DNA from: Paraburkholderia sejongensis
Lineage (GTDB): Bacteria; Pseudomonadota; Gammaproteobacteria; Burkholderiales; Burkholderiaceae
Assembly: GCF_020880815.1 (NCBI RefSeq)
Contig: NZ_JAJITD010000016.1
Span: 106,752 to 170,751 of the forward strand
Length of the DNA stretch: 64,000 bases
Direction: 5' to 3'
Position numbers and translations under genes: made by a program
Shown: positions 25,197 through 34,238 of the stretch, one piece after another
Layout of the letters: the number at the start of each line of letters is the position of its first letter
How positions within the stretch are numbered: position 1 is the stretch's first letter
Notes under the pieces: model-generated
Databases searched by the model: none
Seen by the model: only the letters and a program-made list of their open reading frames with translations
What the model was told of the DNA's origin: nothing

Positions 25197-26354
25197 ATGG
25201 CAACGATTCGTTTGACCAATGTGCAGAAGGCCTACGGCGACCATCCGCCGGTGATCCGGCGCGTGAATCTGGAGATCGCGCAGCATGAGTTCTGCGTGTT
25301 TCTCGGGCCGTCGGGTTGCGGCAAGTCCACGTTGCTGCGGATGATCGCCGGTCTCGAAGATCTCAGCGACGGCGAACTGCATATCGGCGGCCGCCTGGTC
25401 AACGACGTGCCCGCCGCCGAGCGGGGCGTCGCGATGGTGTTCCAGAGCTACGCGCTGTTCCCGCACATGACCGTGTTCGACAACATGGCGTTCGGGCTGA
25501 AGCTTGCGAAGCAGCCGAAAGACGTGATCGAACGCAAGGTGCGAGAGGCCGCGCGGATCCTGCAACTGGAAAGTCTGCTCGAGCGTCATCCGAAAGCGTT
25601 GTCGGGCGGTCAGCGCCAGCGCGTCGCGATTGGCCGCGCGATCGTGCGCGAGCCCGGCGTGTTTCTGTTCGACGAACCGCTGTCGAATCTCGATGCGGCG
25701 TTGCGCGGTCAGACCCGCGTCGAGATCGCGCGGTTGCATCAGCGCTTCGCGGATGCGAGCGTGGTCTACGTGACGCACGATCAGGTCGAGGCGATGACGC
25801 TCGCCGATCGCATCGTGCTGCTGCATGCGGGCGCCGATGCCGAGCGCTTCGGCAGCATTGCGCAGACCGGCGCGCCGCTGGAGCTGTATCACCATCCGAA
25901 GTCGCGCTTCGTCGCCGGCTTTATCGGCTCGCCGCGGATGAACTTCATCGACGCGACGGTCAATTCAATCGAGCCGGGCCGCGTGACGGTCGCACTGCTA
26001 ACTAATGCCAGCCACGGCGGCGACCCGGTAAAACTGGTCGCGCACGTCGACGGTCAACGTCTGCAACGCGGCCAGCGCGTAACGCTCGGCGTGCGGCCCG
26101 AACATCTGCGGCTCGACGGCGACGACCAGTTCATTCAGTGCGCGACCGTGCTGTCGGAGCGGCTCGGCGAGCACAGCTATATCCACGCGGACCACGCGGG
26201 CGGCACGCTGATCGCGAAGGCGCCCGGCGATACGCCGCTCGGCGCGGGCGAGCGTATTCGCGTGCACGTGCCGGCGTCGGCCTGTCATCTGTTCGACGAA
26301 CAGGGTCTTGCATTGCGCCGTAGCACGTTCGAACCCGAACGCGCGGCCGCCTGA
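25197..26354 (+). CDS. ABC transporter ATPase, carbohydrate type (MsmX/UgpC-like)
   Basis: Cytoplasmic ATPase of an oligosaccharide importer. The 385 residues show Walker A G-P-S-G-C-G-K-S-T, a Q-loop Q-S-Y-A-L-F-P, the ABC signature L-S-G-G-Q-R-Q-R-V-A-I-G, Walker B V-F-L-F-D-E-P-L-S-N-L and the switch histidine in V-T-H-D-Q. A C-terminal TOBE/OB domain of about 130 residues, typical of CUT1 sugar importers, follows. It is the first gene of the operon and starts just after operator 2. Next come binding protein, two permeases, GH42 and GH53, all on the same strand. Substrate by context: beta-1,4-galacto-oligosaccharides. Confidence 0.93.
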   Translation: MATIRLTNVQKAYGDHPPVIRRVNLEIAQHEFCVFLGPSGCGKSTLLRMIAGLEDLSDGELHIGGRLVNDVPAAERGVAMVFQSYALFPHMTVFDNMAFGLKLAKQPKDVIERKVREAARILQLESLLERHPKALSGGQRQRVAIGRAIVREPGVFLFDEPLSNLDAALRGQTRVEIARLHQRFADASVVYVTHDQVEAMTLADRIVLLHAGADAERFGSIAQTGAPLELYHHPKSRFVAGFIGSPRMNFIDATVNSIEPGRVTVALLTNASHGGDPVKLVAHVDGQRLQRGQRVTLGVRPEHLRLDGDDQFIQCATVLSERLGEHSYIHADHAGGTLIAKAPGDTPLGAGERIRVHVPASACHLFDEQGLALRRSTFEPERAAA

Positions 26355-26464
26355 TCGATCGTCAACGACGAACCCGCGAAAGGTTCGTCATGCTCAATTC
26401 CGCCGCAGAGCGGCATACATCGCCGGCCACGTAGCCGGTCAACAAGGTAGACAAGGAGACATAG

Positions 26465-27718
26465 ATGATTGCTCTTCGCCTTCGCCGTCTTGCACGGCTG
26501 TCGCTGGCGGCCGCGATGGTGGCCGGCGCGCTCGGCAGCGCCACGGTCGACGCGGCCACGCTGAACGTCAACGTATCGGCGCGCGGCAACCAGCGCTCGA
26601 CCTGGCAGGACGCGTTCGACCAGTTCAAGAAAGCCAATCCCGACATCGATCTGAAAGTCACGTACATCACCGAGGAAGCGTACAAGGTGCAGATGGGCGG
26701 CTGGCTCGCAACCGATCCGCCCGACGTGGTGTCGTGGCACGACGGCGAGCGGATGGCCTATTACGCGCAGCGCGGGCTGCTCGAAGACCTGAGCGGTGAC
26801 TGGTCGAAGAACGGCTGGTCGCAGCAATACGCGTCGGTCAAGGAAGCGTCGACCTACAAGGGCAAGCAGTACGCGGCGCCGCTGGGCTATGACGCGTACG
26901 GCTTCTTCTATCGCAAGGATCTGTTCGAGAAGGCGGGCATCAAGGGCGAACCGAAAACGTGGGATGAACTGCTCGACGCGACGAAGAAACTGAAAGCGAT
27001 CGGGGTCGCACCGATCGCGGTGGCCGCGCGCGACAGCTGGACGCTTGCCGCGTGGTTCGACTATCTGAATCTGCGCATCAACGGCAACGAGTTCCATCAG
27101 AAGCTGATGGCCGGCGAAGTGCCGTACACCGATCCGCGCGTGAAGAAGGTCTATACGACGTGGAAGACGCTGCTCGACAATCACGCATATATCGACAACG
27201 CGCTTTCCTACGATCTCGATTCGATCGCGCCATTCCTCGTCAACGGCAAGGCCGGCATGATGCTGATGGGCACGTTCTTTTCGGCGAGTTTCCCGCCGGC
27301 GGTGAAGGATCAGATCGGTTTCTTCCGTTTCCCGGTGATCGACGCGAAGGTGCCGATGGCCGAGGACGGTCCGGTCAACGTGCTGCTGATTCCGGCCAAG
27401 GCGAAGAACAAAGCCGACGCGCGCAAGCTGCTCGCGTTCGTGGAACAGCCGAAGATCAACGCGGAACTCGCGAAGGGCTGGGGCCAGTTGCCGTCGAATA
27501 GCCAGGCGGCCGAGCCGGAAGATCCGATCTCGAAGGTCGGCTTTCAGACGCTCGCGAATACGCGCGGCGGCATCGCGCAGTTCTACGATCGCGATATGCA
27601 GAAGGAAATGGCCGACGAAGGGATGAAGGCCATGCAGCAGTTCTATAGCGATCCGTCGCAGCTCGACAGTGTGCTCGCGCATCTCGAAGCGACCCGCAAG
27701 CGTATCTACCAGAAGTAA
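26465..27718 (+). CDS. ABC transporter sugar-binding protein
   Basis: Periplasmic solute-binding protein of the CUT1 class. A cleavable leader (R-L-R-R-L-A-R-L-S-L-A-A-A-M followed by A-T-V-D-A-A-T) occupies the first 35 residues of 417. The mature part has the family-1 pattern: W-Q-D-A-F-D-Q-F-K-K-A-N-P-D-I-D, then D-V-V-S-W-H-D-G-E-R-M and P-L-G-Y-D-A-Y-G-F-F-Y-R-K-D-L-F-E-K-A-G-I. AAGGAGACATAG precedes the ATG. The product would deliver oligosaccharides to the two permeases encoded downstream. Substrate is inferred from the GH42 and GH53 genes in the same operon. Confidence 0.92.
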   Translation: MIALRLRRLARLSLAAAMVAGALGSATVDAATLNVNVSARGNQRSTWQDAFDQFKKANPDIDLKVTYITEEAYKVQMGGWLATDPPDVVSWHDGERMAYYAQRGLLEDLSGDWSKNGWSQQYASVKEASTYKGKQYAAPLGYDAYGFFYRKDLFEKAGIKGEPKTWDELLDATKKLKAIGVAPIAVAARDSWTLAAWFDYLNLRINGNEFHQKLMAGEVPYTDPRVKKVYTTWKTLLDNHAYIDNALSYDLDSIAPFLVNGKAGMMLMGTFFSASFPPAVKDQIGFFRFPVIDAKVPMAEDGPVNVLLIPAKAKNKADARKLLAFVEQPKINAELAKGWGQLPSNSQAAEPEDPISKVGFQTLANTRGGIAQFYDRDMQKEMADEGMKAMQQFYSDPSQLDSVLAHLEATRKRIYQK

Positions 27719-27729
27719 TTGCCGCCGCG

Positions 27730-27751
27730 CCGGCCGCGTTTGCGCGGCCGG
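27730..27751 (+). terminator. Intercistronic hairpin after the binding-protein gene
   Basis: Perfect 9-bp stem CCGGCCGCG/CGCGGCCGG with loop TTTG, 12 bases after the stop at 27718 and without a U-run. Such hairpins after binding-protein genes usually stabilise the upstream message or partly stop transcription, giving more binding protein than permease. Confidence 0.55.
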
Positions 27752-27832
27752 TGTGTGCCGGCGACTGCCGGCGAGCACGCGTGCGTTGTTGCGCTGCGCG
27801 CGTCGCCCGCGCACTCCACCGAGGCCTGATCC

Positions 27833-28738
27833 ATGTCTGATACCGCAGCGCGCCGCCTGCCCGCGGCGCGGCCCCGTCGCGTCTCGACGACCCGACGTCA
27901 CCAGCATCGCGCGGCGTTTTTCTTTCTGCTGCCGGGCTGCGCGTTGTTCTGCCTGTGCGTGATCTATCCGATCATCAGCAGTATTTCGCTGAGCTTTTAT
28001 AACTGGGACGGCATGACGCCGAAGACCTTCGCGGGTCTGGCCAATTACACAGAGCTGTTCCAGTCCGATACGTTTTATACGGCGCTGAAAAACAATCTGA
28101 TATGGCTCGCGCTGTTTCTGCTGGCGCCGCCGCTCGGTCTGCTGTTCGCGCTGTATCTGAACCAGCACGTGCGCGGCATGCGCGTCGTGAAGTCGCTGTT
28201 TTTCGCCCCGTTCGTATTGTCGGGCGTGGTGGTCGGTTTGGTGTTCAGCTGGTTCTACGACCCGACTTTCGGGCTGCTGCGATTGATTGTCGGGCGCGGT
28301 ATTCCGGTACTCGGCGATCCGCATACGGTCACGTTCGGGATCATCTTCGCCGCGTTGTGGCCGCAAACGCCGTTCTGCATGGTGCTGTATCTGACCGGGC
28401 TGACCGGCATCAATCCGGAAGTAGTCGAAGCCGCGCGCATGGAAGGCGCGAAAGGGCGGCGCCTGTTGTGGTACGTGATCCTGCCGCAATTGCGGCCCGC
28501 CACGTTCATGGCGGTCGTACTGACCGTGATCGGCGCGCTGCGCAGCTTCGATCTGATCGCGGTGATGAGCGGCGGCGGCCCGTTCGACAGCTCCACGGTA
28601 CTCGCCTATTACATGTACGACCAGGCGATCAAGTACTACCGCGAAGGCTATTCCGCGGCAATCGCGGTCGTGCTGTTCGCGATCATGCTCGTCTATATCG
28701 TGTTCCATCTGCGCCGCATGCTGCGCGAAGAACGCTGA
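27833..28738 (+). CDS. ABC sugar transporter permease (MalF/LacF type)
   Basis: Inner-membrane subunit with six spans in 301 residues: a basic N-terminus, F-F-L-L-P-G-C-A-L-F-C-L-C-V-I-Y-P as first span, and the E-A-A-R-M-E-G-A-K-G loop near residue 200. That loop is the EAA motif that docks on the ATPase. It follows the hairpin at 27730-27751 and precedes the second permease by a short gap. Part of the predicted galacto-oligosaccharide importer. Confidence 0.92.
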   Translation: MSDTAARRLPAARPRRVSTTRRHQHRAAFFFLLPGCALFCLCVIYPIISSISLSFYNWDGMTPKTFAGLANYTELFQSDTFYTALKNNLIWLALFLLAPPLGLLFALYLNQHVRGMRVVKSLFFAPFVLSGVVVGLVFSWFYDPTFGLLRLIVGRGIPVLGDPHTVTFGIIFAALWPQTPFCMVLYLTGLTGINPEVVEAARMEGAKGRRLLWYVILPQLRPATFMAVVLTVIGALRSFDLIAVMSGGGPFDSSTVLAYYMYDQAIKYYREGYSAAIAVVLFAIMLVYIVFHLRRMLREER

Positions 28739-28766
28739 TTCTTTGAACCTCAGGAGTACCCAGCTC

Positions 28767-29618
28767 ATGTATCCGCTTCCCGTCGAACGCTGGAAACCGC
28801 TGAATCGCACGCTCTATAAAGCGTCGCTGCCGCTCGCGCTATTCATCTGGCTGCTGCCGATGCTCGCGGTTCTGGTCACGTCGATCCGCTCGTCAGATGA
28901 ACTGATGCAAGGCGATTACTGGACGTGGCCGAAGCATTTCGCGTTACTGGAAAACTACGGCGCCGCGCTCACGCAGACGCCGATGCTGCATTACTTCGCC
29001 AATAGCGTGCTGATCACGGTGCCGTCGGTGATCGGCGCGATCGTGCTCGCGTCGATGGCGGGCTTCGCGCTCGCGACCTATCGCTTTCCGGGCAATACCG
29101 CGGTGCTGTTCGCGTTCGTCGCCGGCAATTTCGTGCCGATCCAGATCCTGATGATTCCGGTGCGCGACATGGCATTGAAGTTCGGTCTGTTCAATACCGT
29201 GTGGGCGCTGGTGATCTTTCACGTGTCGTTTCAGACCGGCTTTTGCACGCTGTTTCTGCGCAACTTCATCAAGCAGTTGCCGTTCGAGATGATCGAGGCG
29301 GCGCGCGTCGAAGGCGCGAGCGAATGGACGATCTATCTGCGCATCGTGCTGCCGCTGATCCGGCCCGCGCTCGCGGCGCTCGGCATTCTCGTATTCACGT
29401 TCGTGTGGAACGACTACTTCTGGGCGCTGTGCCTCACGCAAGGCGATGAGGCCGCGCCGATCACGGTTGGCGTCGCGGCGCTGAAAGGGCAGTGGACCAC
29501 CGCGTGGAACCTGGTCGCGGCGGGCTCGGTGCTGGCCGCGCTGCCGTCGGTGCTGATGTTCTTCGCGATGCAACGTCATTTCGTCGCCGGACTGACGTTC
29601 GGCGCGAGCAAGGGATAA
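28767..29618 (+). CDS. ABC sugar transporter permease (MalG/LacG type)
   Basis: Second permease subunit, six spans in 283 residues from the preferred start. The EAA docking loop reads E-A-A-R-V-E-G-A-S-E-W near residue 185. The start ATG 28767 follows CAGGAG at 28751-28756; the TTG at 28743 would place that site inside the gene. It overlaps nothing and is followed 51 bases later by the GH42 gene. Together with the ATPase, binding protein and first permease it makes a complete CUT1 importer. Confidence 0.9.
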   Translation: MYPLPVERWKPLNRTLYKASLPLALFIWLLPMLAVLVTSIRSSDELMQGDYWTWPKHFALLENYGAALTQTPMLHYFANSVLITVPSVIGAIVLASMAGFALATYRFPGNTAVLFAFVAGNFVPIQILMIPVRDMALKFGLFNTVWALVIFHVSFQTGFCTLFLRNFIKQLPFEMIEAARVEGASEWTIYLRIVLPLIRPALAALGILVFTFVWNDYFWALCLTQGDEAAPITVGVAALKGQWTTAWNLVAAGSVLAALPSVLMFFAMQRHFVAGLTFGASKG

Positions 29619-29669
29619 ACCGCGAGCCGGCCCGCGGGCTGCGTCGTCAACTCACAACGAGACTTTCAC

Positions 29670-31634
29670 ATGCAACTTGGTGTCTGCTACTACCCCGAAC
29701 AATGGCCGCGCGCGATGTGGGCCGACGACGCGCAACGAATGGTCGAACTCGGCATCACCCACGTGCGGATTGCCGAATTCGCGTGGAGCCGGATGGAGCC
29801 GCGCGCCGGCGAATTCGACTGGCAATGGCTCGACGAAGCGGTCGACACGCTCGCGAAGGCCGGCCTGAAACTGGTGCTCGGCACGCCGACCGCGTCGCCG
29901 CCGAAGTGGCTGATCGATGCGCATCCGGACATGTTGCCGGTGCGCGCGGACGGCACGCGCTGGAATTTCGGCTCGCGCCGTCACTACGATATCTCGAGCG
30001 ACACGTACCGGCACGAGTGCGTGCGAATCGTCACCGCGATGGCGCTGCGCTATGGGCGGCATCCGTCGATCGTTGCATGGCAGACCGATAACGAACTCGG
30101 TTGCCACGACACGGTGCCGAGTTATTCGCCGGCGGCGTTGACGCGTTTTCACGCGTGGCTAGAACGGCGCTATGAAACCGTCGGCGCGTTGAACGACGCG
30201 TGGGGCAACGTGTTCTGGAGCATGGAGTATCCGTCGTTCGACGCGATCGGCCTGCCGAACCTGACGCCCACCGACGCTAATCCGATTCATCTGCTCGACT
30301 TCCGCCGCTTCATGTCCGACGAAGTAGCGAGTTTTCATCGCGAGCAGATCGACGTGCTGCGCGAGCACGCGCCGAATGCAGATCTGCTGCACAACTTCAT
30401 GGGCTTTTTCACGACCTTCGATCATTACCGCTTCACCGAAGACAACGCGATCGACGTCGCCGCGTGGGACAGCTATCCGATCGCGCGCACCGAATCGATC
30501 GCATTGCCCGAAGAACAGAAAGCGCGGTTTGCGCGCACTGGCCACCCGGATGTGTCCGCGTTCGATCACGACCGTTACCGCGGCGTCGGCGCCGGCCGCT
30601 TCTGGGTGATGGAGCAGCAGGCCGGGCCGGTGAACTGGGCGCCGTTCAATCCCGTGCCCGAGCGCGGCATGGTGCGGCTATGGGCGTACGAGGCGTTTGC
30701 GCACGGCGCGGAACTGGTGTCGTATTTCCGCTGGCGGCAGTGCCCGTATGCACAGGAGCAGATGCATTCCGGGCTCAATTTGCCGAATAACGAGTTGTCG
30801 CCGGGTGGGCTCGAAGTGCAGCAGGCAGCGCGCGAAATTGCCGGCAGCGCCGTGTTGTCGAATCTCGCCGCGCCGACGCGCGCGGCCGTCGCGCTGCTGT
30901 TCGATTACGAGTCGCAATGGATGTTCGAGATTCAGCGCCACGGCAAGAGCTTCGATTATCAGACGCTGGTGTTCGACTACTACGAAGCGCTGCGCGAACT
31001 CGGGCTCGATGTCGATATCGTGTCGAGTCGCGCCGATGTTTCGGGCTACCAACTGGTTGTCGTGCCGAGTCTCGCGACGATCGACGACCCGCTCGTCGAG
31101 CAGATCGCGCATAGCCGCGCGCAATGGGTGTTCGGTCCGCGCAGCGGTTCGAAGACCGGCGAGTTCGCGATCCCCGGCAATCTGCCGCCCGGCGCATTGC
31201 AGCGCGTGCTGCCGATCCAGGTGCTGGAAGTCGAGACGCTGCGCGCGTCGCTGGCGCCCGCGCTGACGATCGACGGCACCCGGGGCCACGCGCTGCATTG
31301 GCGCGAGCATGTGCGCGCGAACGGCGAGACGCGCATTGCCGCGCGCTTCGACGATGCGTGGCCGGCGCTGCTGACACACGGCAACGTGCGCTACGTCGCC
31401 GGCTGGCTGTCGCATGAACTGCATCGCACGGTGTTGCAGCAGGCGGCGCACGACGCCGGTCTCGAAACGCAGCTGCTGGCCGATGGGTTGCGGCTGCGCC
31501 GGCGCGGCGGGCTGACGTTCGCATTCAACTTCGGCGCGCAGGCGGTGCAGGCGCCTGCGCCCCGTAACGCAACGTTTGTGCTGGGCGAGCCGCGCCTGCA
31601 AACCGGCGAGCTTTGCGTGTGGCAAGACGCGTGA
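29670..31634 (+). CDS. GH42 beta-galactosidase
   Basis: Cytoplasmic beta-galactosidase of 654 residues without signal peptide, expected to split imported galacto-oligosaccharides to galactose. The N-terminus Q-L-G-V-C-Y-Y-P-E-Q-W and W-S-R-M-E-P are family marks. The acid/base Glu142 is in T-D-N-E-L-G, and the nucleophile Glu315 in F-W-V-M-E-Q-Q-A-G-P-V-N-W. The trimerisation and C-terminal beta-sandwich domains fill the remaining length, which is normal for GH42. It lies after the importer genes and before the GH53 endo-galactanase, the same pairing as the Bacillus gan locus. Hydrolysis of type I galactan fragments is the most coherent role. Confidence 0.93.
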   Translation: MQLGVCYYPEQWPRAMWADDAQRMVELGITHVRIAEFAWSRMEPRAGEFDWQWLDEAVDTLAKAGLKLVLGTPTASPPKWLIDAHPDMLPVRADGTRWNFGSRRHYDISSDTYRHECVRIVTAMALRYGRHPSIVAWQTDNELGCHDTVPSYSPAALTRFHAWLERRYETVGALNDAWGNVFWSMEYPSFDAIGLPNLTPTDANPIHLLDFRRFMSDEVASFHREQIDVLREHAPNADLLHNFMGFFTTFDHYRFTEDNAIDVAAWDSYPIARTESIALPEEQKARFARTGHPDVSAFDHDRYRGVGAGRFWVMEQQAGPVNWAPFNPVPERGMVRLWAYEAFAHGAELVSYFRWRQCPYAQEQMHSGLNLPNNELSPGGLEVQQAAREIAGSAVLSNLAAPTRAAVALLFDYESQWMFEIQRHGKSFDYQTLVFDYYEALRELGLDVDIVSSRADVSGYQLVVVPSLATIDDPLVEQIAHSRAQWVFGPRSGSKTGEFAIPGNLPPGALQRVLPIQVLEVETLRASLAPALTIDGTRGHALHWREHVRANGETRIAARFDDAWPALLTHGNVRYVAGWLSHELHRTVLQQAAHDAGLETQLLADGLRLRRRGGLTFAFNFGAQAVQAPAPRNATFVLGEPRLQTGELCVWQDA

Positions 31635-31817
31635 TCCGACGGCCGGCGCGGTTGCGTCGGCTGGTGGGTAACTGAGTCGGTTGGAACGAAGGGCGGTGGG
31701 TCACGCCTGGCGCAATAGAAGCAACGCAGTCTGAAACTCGAAGGTTGCAGCACGGACGCATCAAACCAGATCAGGCGGCTCGTCAAAAGCCGCCATTCAA
31801 TACATGGAGGATGACGG

Positions 31818-33041
31818 ATGAACCGAAGAGAAATACTGGGATGGCTCGCGGGCGCTGCCGCGGCGGGCGTTGGCGCGACAGTCAGTGTGCCGGGTTTCGC
31901 GGCGCAGGGCGGTCAGGGTGGTCAAGGTAATCAGGACGGCGATCGGCAACGCGGTGGTCAGCGCAATGATTTCGCTGCCGCCGCGGCGCTCGCGAATCGC
32001 TTCGCGATGGGCGCGGATGTCTCGACGCTGCTCGAACTCGAAGCGAACGGCGCGAAGTACTACGAGCACGGCAAGTCGCGCGATTGCCTGGCGATCCTGA
32101 AGGATCACGGCGTCGACTCGATCCGGATCAAGGTGTGGAACGATCCGGGCAACCCGAACTTCTTTCCGGCCAATCAGAGCCCGGCGGCCGGCTGGAACAA
32201 CGCCGCGCACGCGCGCATCCTCGCGCGCCGCGCGGCCGCGCTGGGCCTGCGCGTGCTGATCGACTTTCACTACAGCGACTGGTGGGCCGATCCGGGCAAG
32301 CAGTATCCGCCGCACGCGTGGGCCGGCAAGGACCTCACGGAGACCTGCGCGCTGCTGTCGGCGTATACGTCGGACGTGTTGCAGATGCTCAAGCGCGACG
32401 GCGTGCATCCGGAGTGGGTGCAGATCGGCAACGAGATCACCGGCGGGATGCTGTGGCCGCTCGGCAAATACGATCAGCTCGACAATCTCGCGGCGCTGCT
32501 GAAGGCGGGCCACGACGCGGTGAAAGGCGTCGATGCGCGCACCAAGGTAATGCTGCATATCGACAGCGGCGGCAACAACGCGACGAGCCGCTGGTGGTTC
32601 GACGCGATGACGCAGCGCGGCGTCACGTTCGATGTGATCGGGCTGTCGTACTACCCGCAATGGCAGGGTTCGTTCAGCGATTTGCAGGGCAACGCGAACG
32701 ATCTGGCGACGCGCTACGACAAGGACGTGATCGTGGTCGAAACCGCGTATCCGTGGACCACCAGCGATGGCGATTCCGAACCGAACTCGATGACCAACGT
32801 CGGCACCTCGCCGTACCCGCAGACGCCGGCCGGGCAGGCGCAGTTTCTCGGCGCGGTCGCCGACATCGTCAAGGCGATCCCGAACGGTCACGGCAAGGGC
32901 GTGTTCTGGTGGGAGCCGGAATGGATCCCGACGCCGAACGTCGGCTGGGAAGTCGGCGCCGGCGATCAATGGGACAACAACACGTTGTTCGATTTCCACG
33001 GCAACGCGTTGTCGTCGCTGGATGCGTTCCGGCGGCGTTGA
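31818..33041 (+). CDS. GH53 arabinogalactan endo-beta-1,4-galactanase, exported
   Basis: Secreted enzyme cutting beta-1,4-galactan chains into oligosaccharides. A Tat-like leader (N-R-R-E-I-L-G-W-L-A-G) is followed by a Gly/Gln-rich linker (G-G-Q-G-G-Q-G-N-Q-D-G-D), then the catalytic barrel. Acid/base Glu206 lies in Q-I-G-N-E-I-T-G-G and nucleophile Glu308 in V-V-E-T-A-Y-P-W; D-F-H-Y-S-D-W-W-A-D-P-G-K-Q is the GH53 signature. It closes the galactan operon after GH42, with a 183-base gap that may hold a weak internal promoter. The linker is low-complexity and may reflect a short tether after export. 407 residues is the usual GH53 size. Confidence 0.93.
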   Translation: MNRREILGWLAGAAAAGVGATVSVPGFAAQGGQGGQGNQDGDRQRGGQRNDFAAAAALANRFAMGADVSTLLELEANGAKYYEHGKSRDCLAILKDHGVDSIRIKVWNDPGNPNFFPANQSPAAGWNNAAHARILARRAAALGLRVLIDFHYSDWWADPGKQYPPHAWAGKDLTETCALLSAYTSDVLQMLKRDGVHPEWVQIGNEITGGMLWPLGKYDQLDNLAALLKAGHDAVKGVDARTKVMLHIDSGGNNATSRWWFDAMTQRGVTFDVIGLSYYPQWQGSFSDLQGNANDLATRYDKDVIVVETAYPWTTSDGDSEPNSMTNVGTSPYPQTPAGQAQFLGAVADIVKAIPNGHGKGVFWWEPEWIPTPNVGWEVGAGDQWDNNTLFDFHGNALSSLDAFRRR

Positions 33042-33180
33042 CGTTATCGCTGAGGGGGCAGGTTTCGCGCGCCGGCTGTCGGGTGTGGAGCGTGTGGCTG
33101 CGTGAGTGGTGGCGTGAGCGGTTATGCGTGCTTGCTTGCGTGACTACGCGCCGAGCGGTGAAGGCCGGCGCGAGCCCGCA

Positions 33181-33513
33181 TTACTGAGCCGACGATGCCT
33201 GTCCTTTCTGGCGGTCAAGACACTCCGCCGTGATCGCCATGTTCGCCTGATCGGGCGTCATGCGCGGCGCGTCGGGGGCGAAGATTTTTTCGATGATCGC
33301 ATCGACGGCCGCGCGGTCGGCCGGGCCCTTGTAATAGCGGGCGGCCTGGTCGAGCGCCTGCGCTTTGGTTTTCTTGTGCGCGCGCCATCCGACGACCTGG
33401 CCGGCGATATCGCCGAGCGCGGAGCATTGATCGCTGACTGTCTGCGCGACGGCCTGAGTGGCCGGCTGCGCGACGCACAGCGCGACGAGCGCGGTTACGA
33501 CTACGCGTTTCAT
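33181..33513 (-). CDS. Small exported protein of unknown function
   Basis: 110-residue periplasmic protein. A clear signal peptide (M-K-R-V-V-V-T-A-L-V-A-L-C-V-A ending A-V-A-Q) is followed by a helical, lysine-rich body: R-A-H-K-K-T-K-A-Q-A-L-D-Q-A and A-A-V-D-A-I-I-E-K-I-F-A. It has two cysteines that could pair (S-D-Q-C near 30 and A-E-C-L near 98). The start is ATG 33513; the longer frame to 33726 starts in non-coding sequence. It sits alone between the galactanase gene and the peptidase-module relic, on the opposite strand to the operon. Similar small proteins are common in Burkholderia, but no function is known to me. Confidence 0.7.
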   Translation of the reverse strand: MKRVVVTALVALCVAQPATQAVAQTVSDQCSALGDIAGQVVGWRAHKKTKAQALDQAARYYKGPADRAAVDAIIEKIFAPDAPRMTPDQANMAITAECLDRQKGQASSAQ

Positions 33514-33763
33514 TACCGAAAATCCTGACAAGAGACGCGCGGCGGCGCGGCAGCGGCGACGGTCGCCGGGCGCGGGCCTGTGGGCGCGTGGTGAATGAGC
33601 GCGTAGTTTAGCGGGAAGTGGCGCGGGATGCGTTGGGGGCGAGGTGCGGGCGGGGCTGCATGGTTCGCGTTGGGTTGGCTCCGTGATGCACGCGCAGGGC
33701 GATGAGAGGCATATCCGGCCGGTCACGGCACACCCCGCCGGAGCGGGGCTGCCGGCGTCGGGA

Positions 33764-34234
33764 TTATTTGATAGCCCTGCTGGTCGGCGTTATGCGCGGG
33801 TCGTCGCACAGGTTCTGGCAGCCGTTTTTGCAGAACGGCATAAGACTAACTCGTAGCTGCTTGTAGCCACCCGGACCTGTGCTGTCTGAGGGCAACGGCT
33901 CGGTCATGACATGAGTGTCGATATAAATATGTTGTGCTTCGACACCGAGTTGAATTAAAAAATCTCTGATTTCATCGCCTCTCAACTGCGCTAGTTGCCG
34001 GGGTTTTTTTTCTGCGGTTGCCGCGCTTGCAATGATCTCCGCTTGAATTTCCACGTCGGGCCATTTTCGTGCGTTCAACACGATGCCTGCAATCTGCATT
34101 CGGTAGGAATTAGGAATTCCGGTGTAGTTAAGTGGAACGCTCGTTATGGCGCTTTCAAAAATGGTGCAAGCGCTAGCTTGCTGGATAAAGTTGGCGAAAA
34201 GAAAAGTAAAGAAGCACGTAAAAAATTTTTTCAT
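33764..34234 (-). CDS. Orphan small OmpA-like exported protein (third relative of the 21.5-22.4 kb pair)
   Basis: 156 residues with a signal peptide (M-K-K-F-F-T-C-F-F-T-F-L-F ending A-S-A-C) and a diverged OmpA-like body. It has I-A-S-A-A-T-A-E-K-K-P and L-A-Q-L-R-G-D-E-I-R-D-F-L where the copies at 21.5-22.4 kb have G-V-A-E-Q-x-E and L-A-S-Q-R-A-D-x-V-R-A-M-L. The C-terminal Cys cluster is kept as F-C-K-N-G-C-Q-N-L-C. It starts just after the broken peptidase gene (34239-34783). The base composition is A+T-rich compared with neighbours. Persistence of this gene beside a dead peptidase is what an immunity gene would show, though drift could also explain it. Confidence 0.68.
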   Translation of the reverse strand: MKKFFTCFFTFLFANFIQQASACTIFESAITSVPLNYTGIPNSYRMQIAGIVLNARKWPDVEIQAEIIASAATAEKKPRQLAQLRGDEIRDFLIQLGVEAQHIYIDTHVMTEPLPSDSTGPGGYKQLRVSLMPFCKNGCQNLCDDPRITPTSRAIK

Positions 34235-34238
34235 TAAA

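Noticed and set aside
26285..28810. 841-codon minus-strand frame
   Set aside because: Antisense to the sugar-binding protein and permease genes; low-complexity Arg/His/Gln composition.
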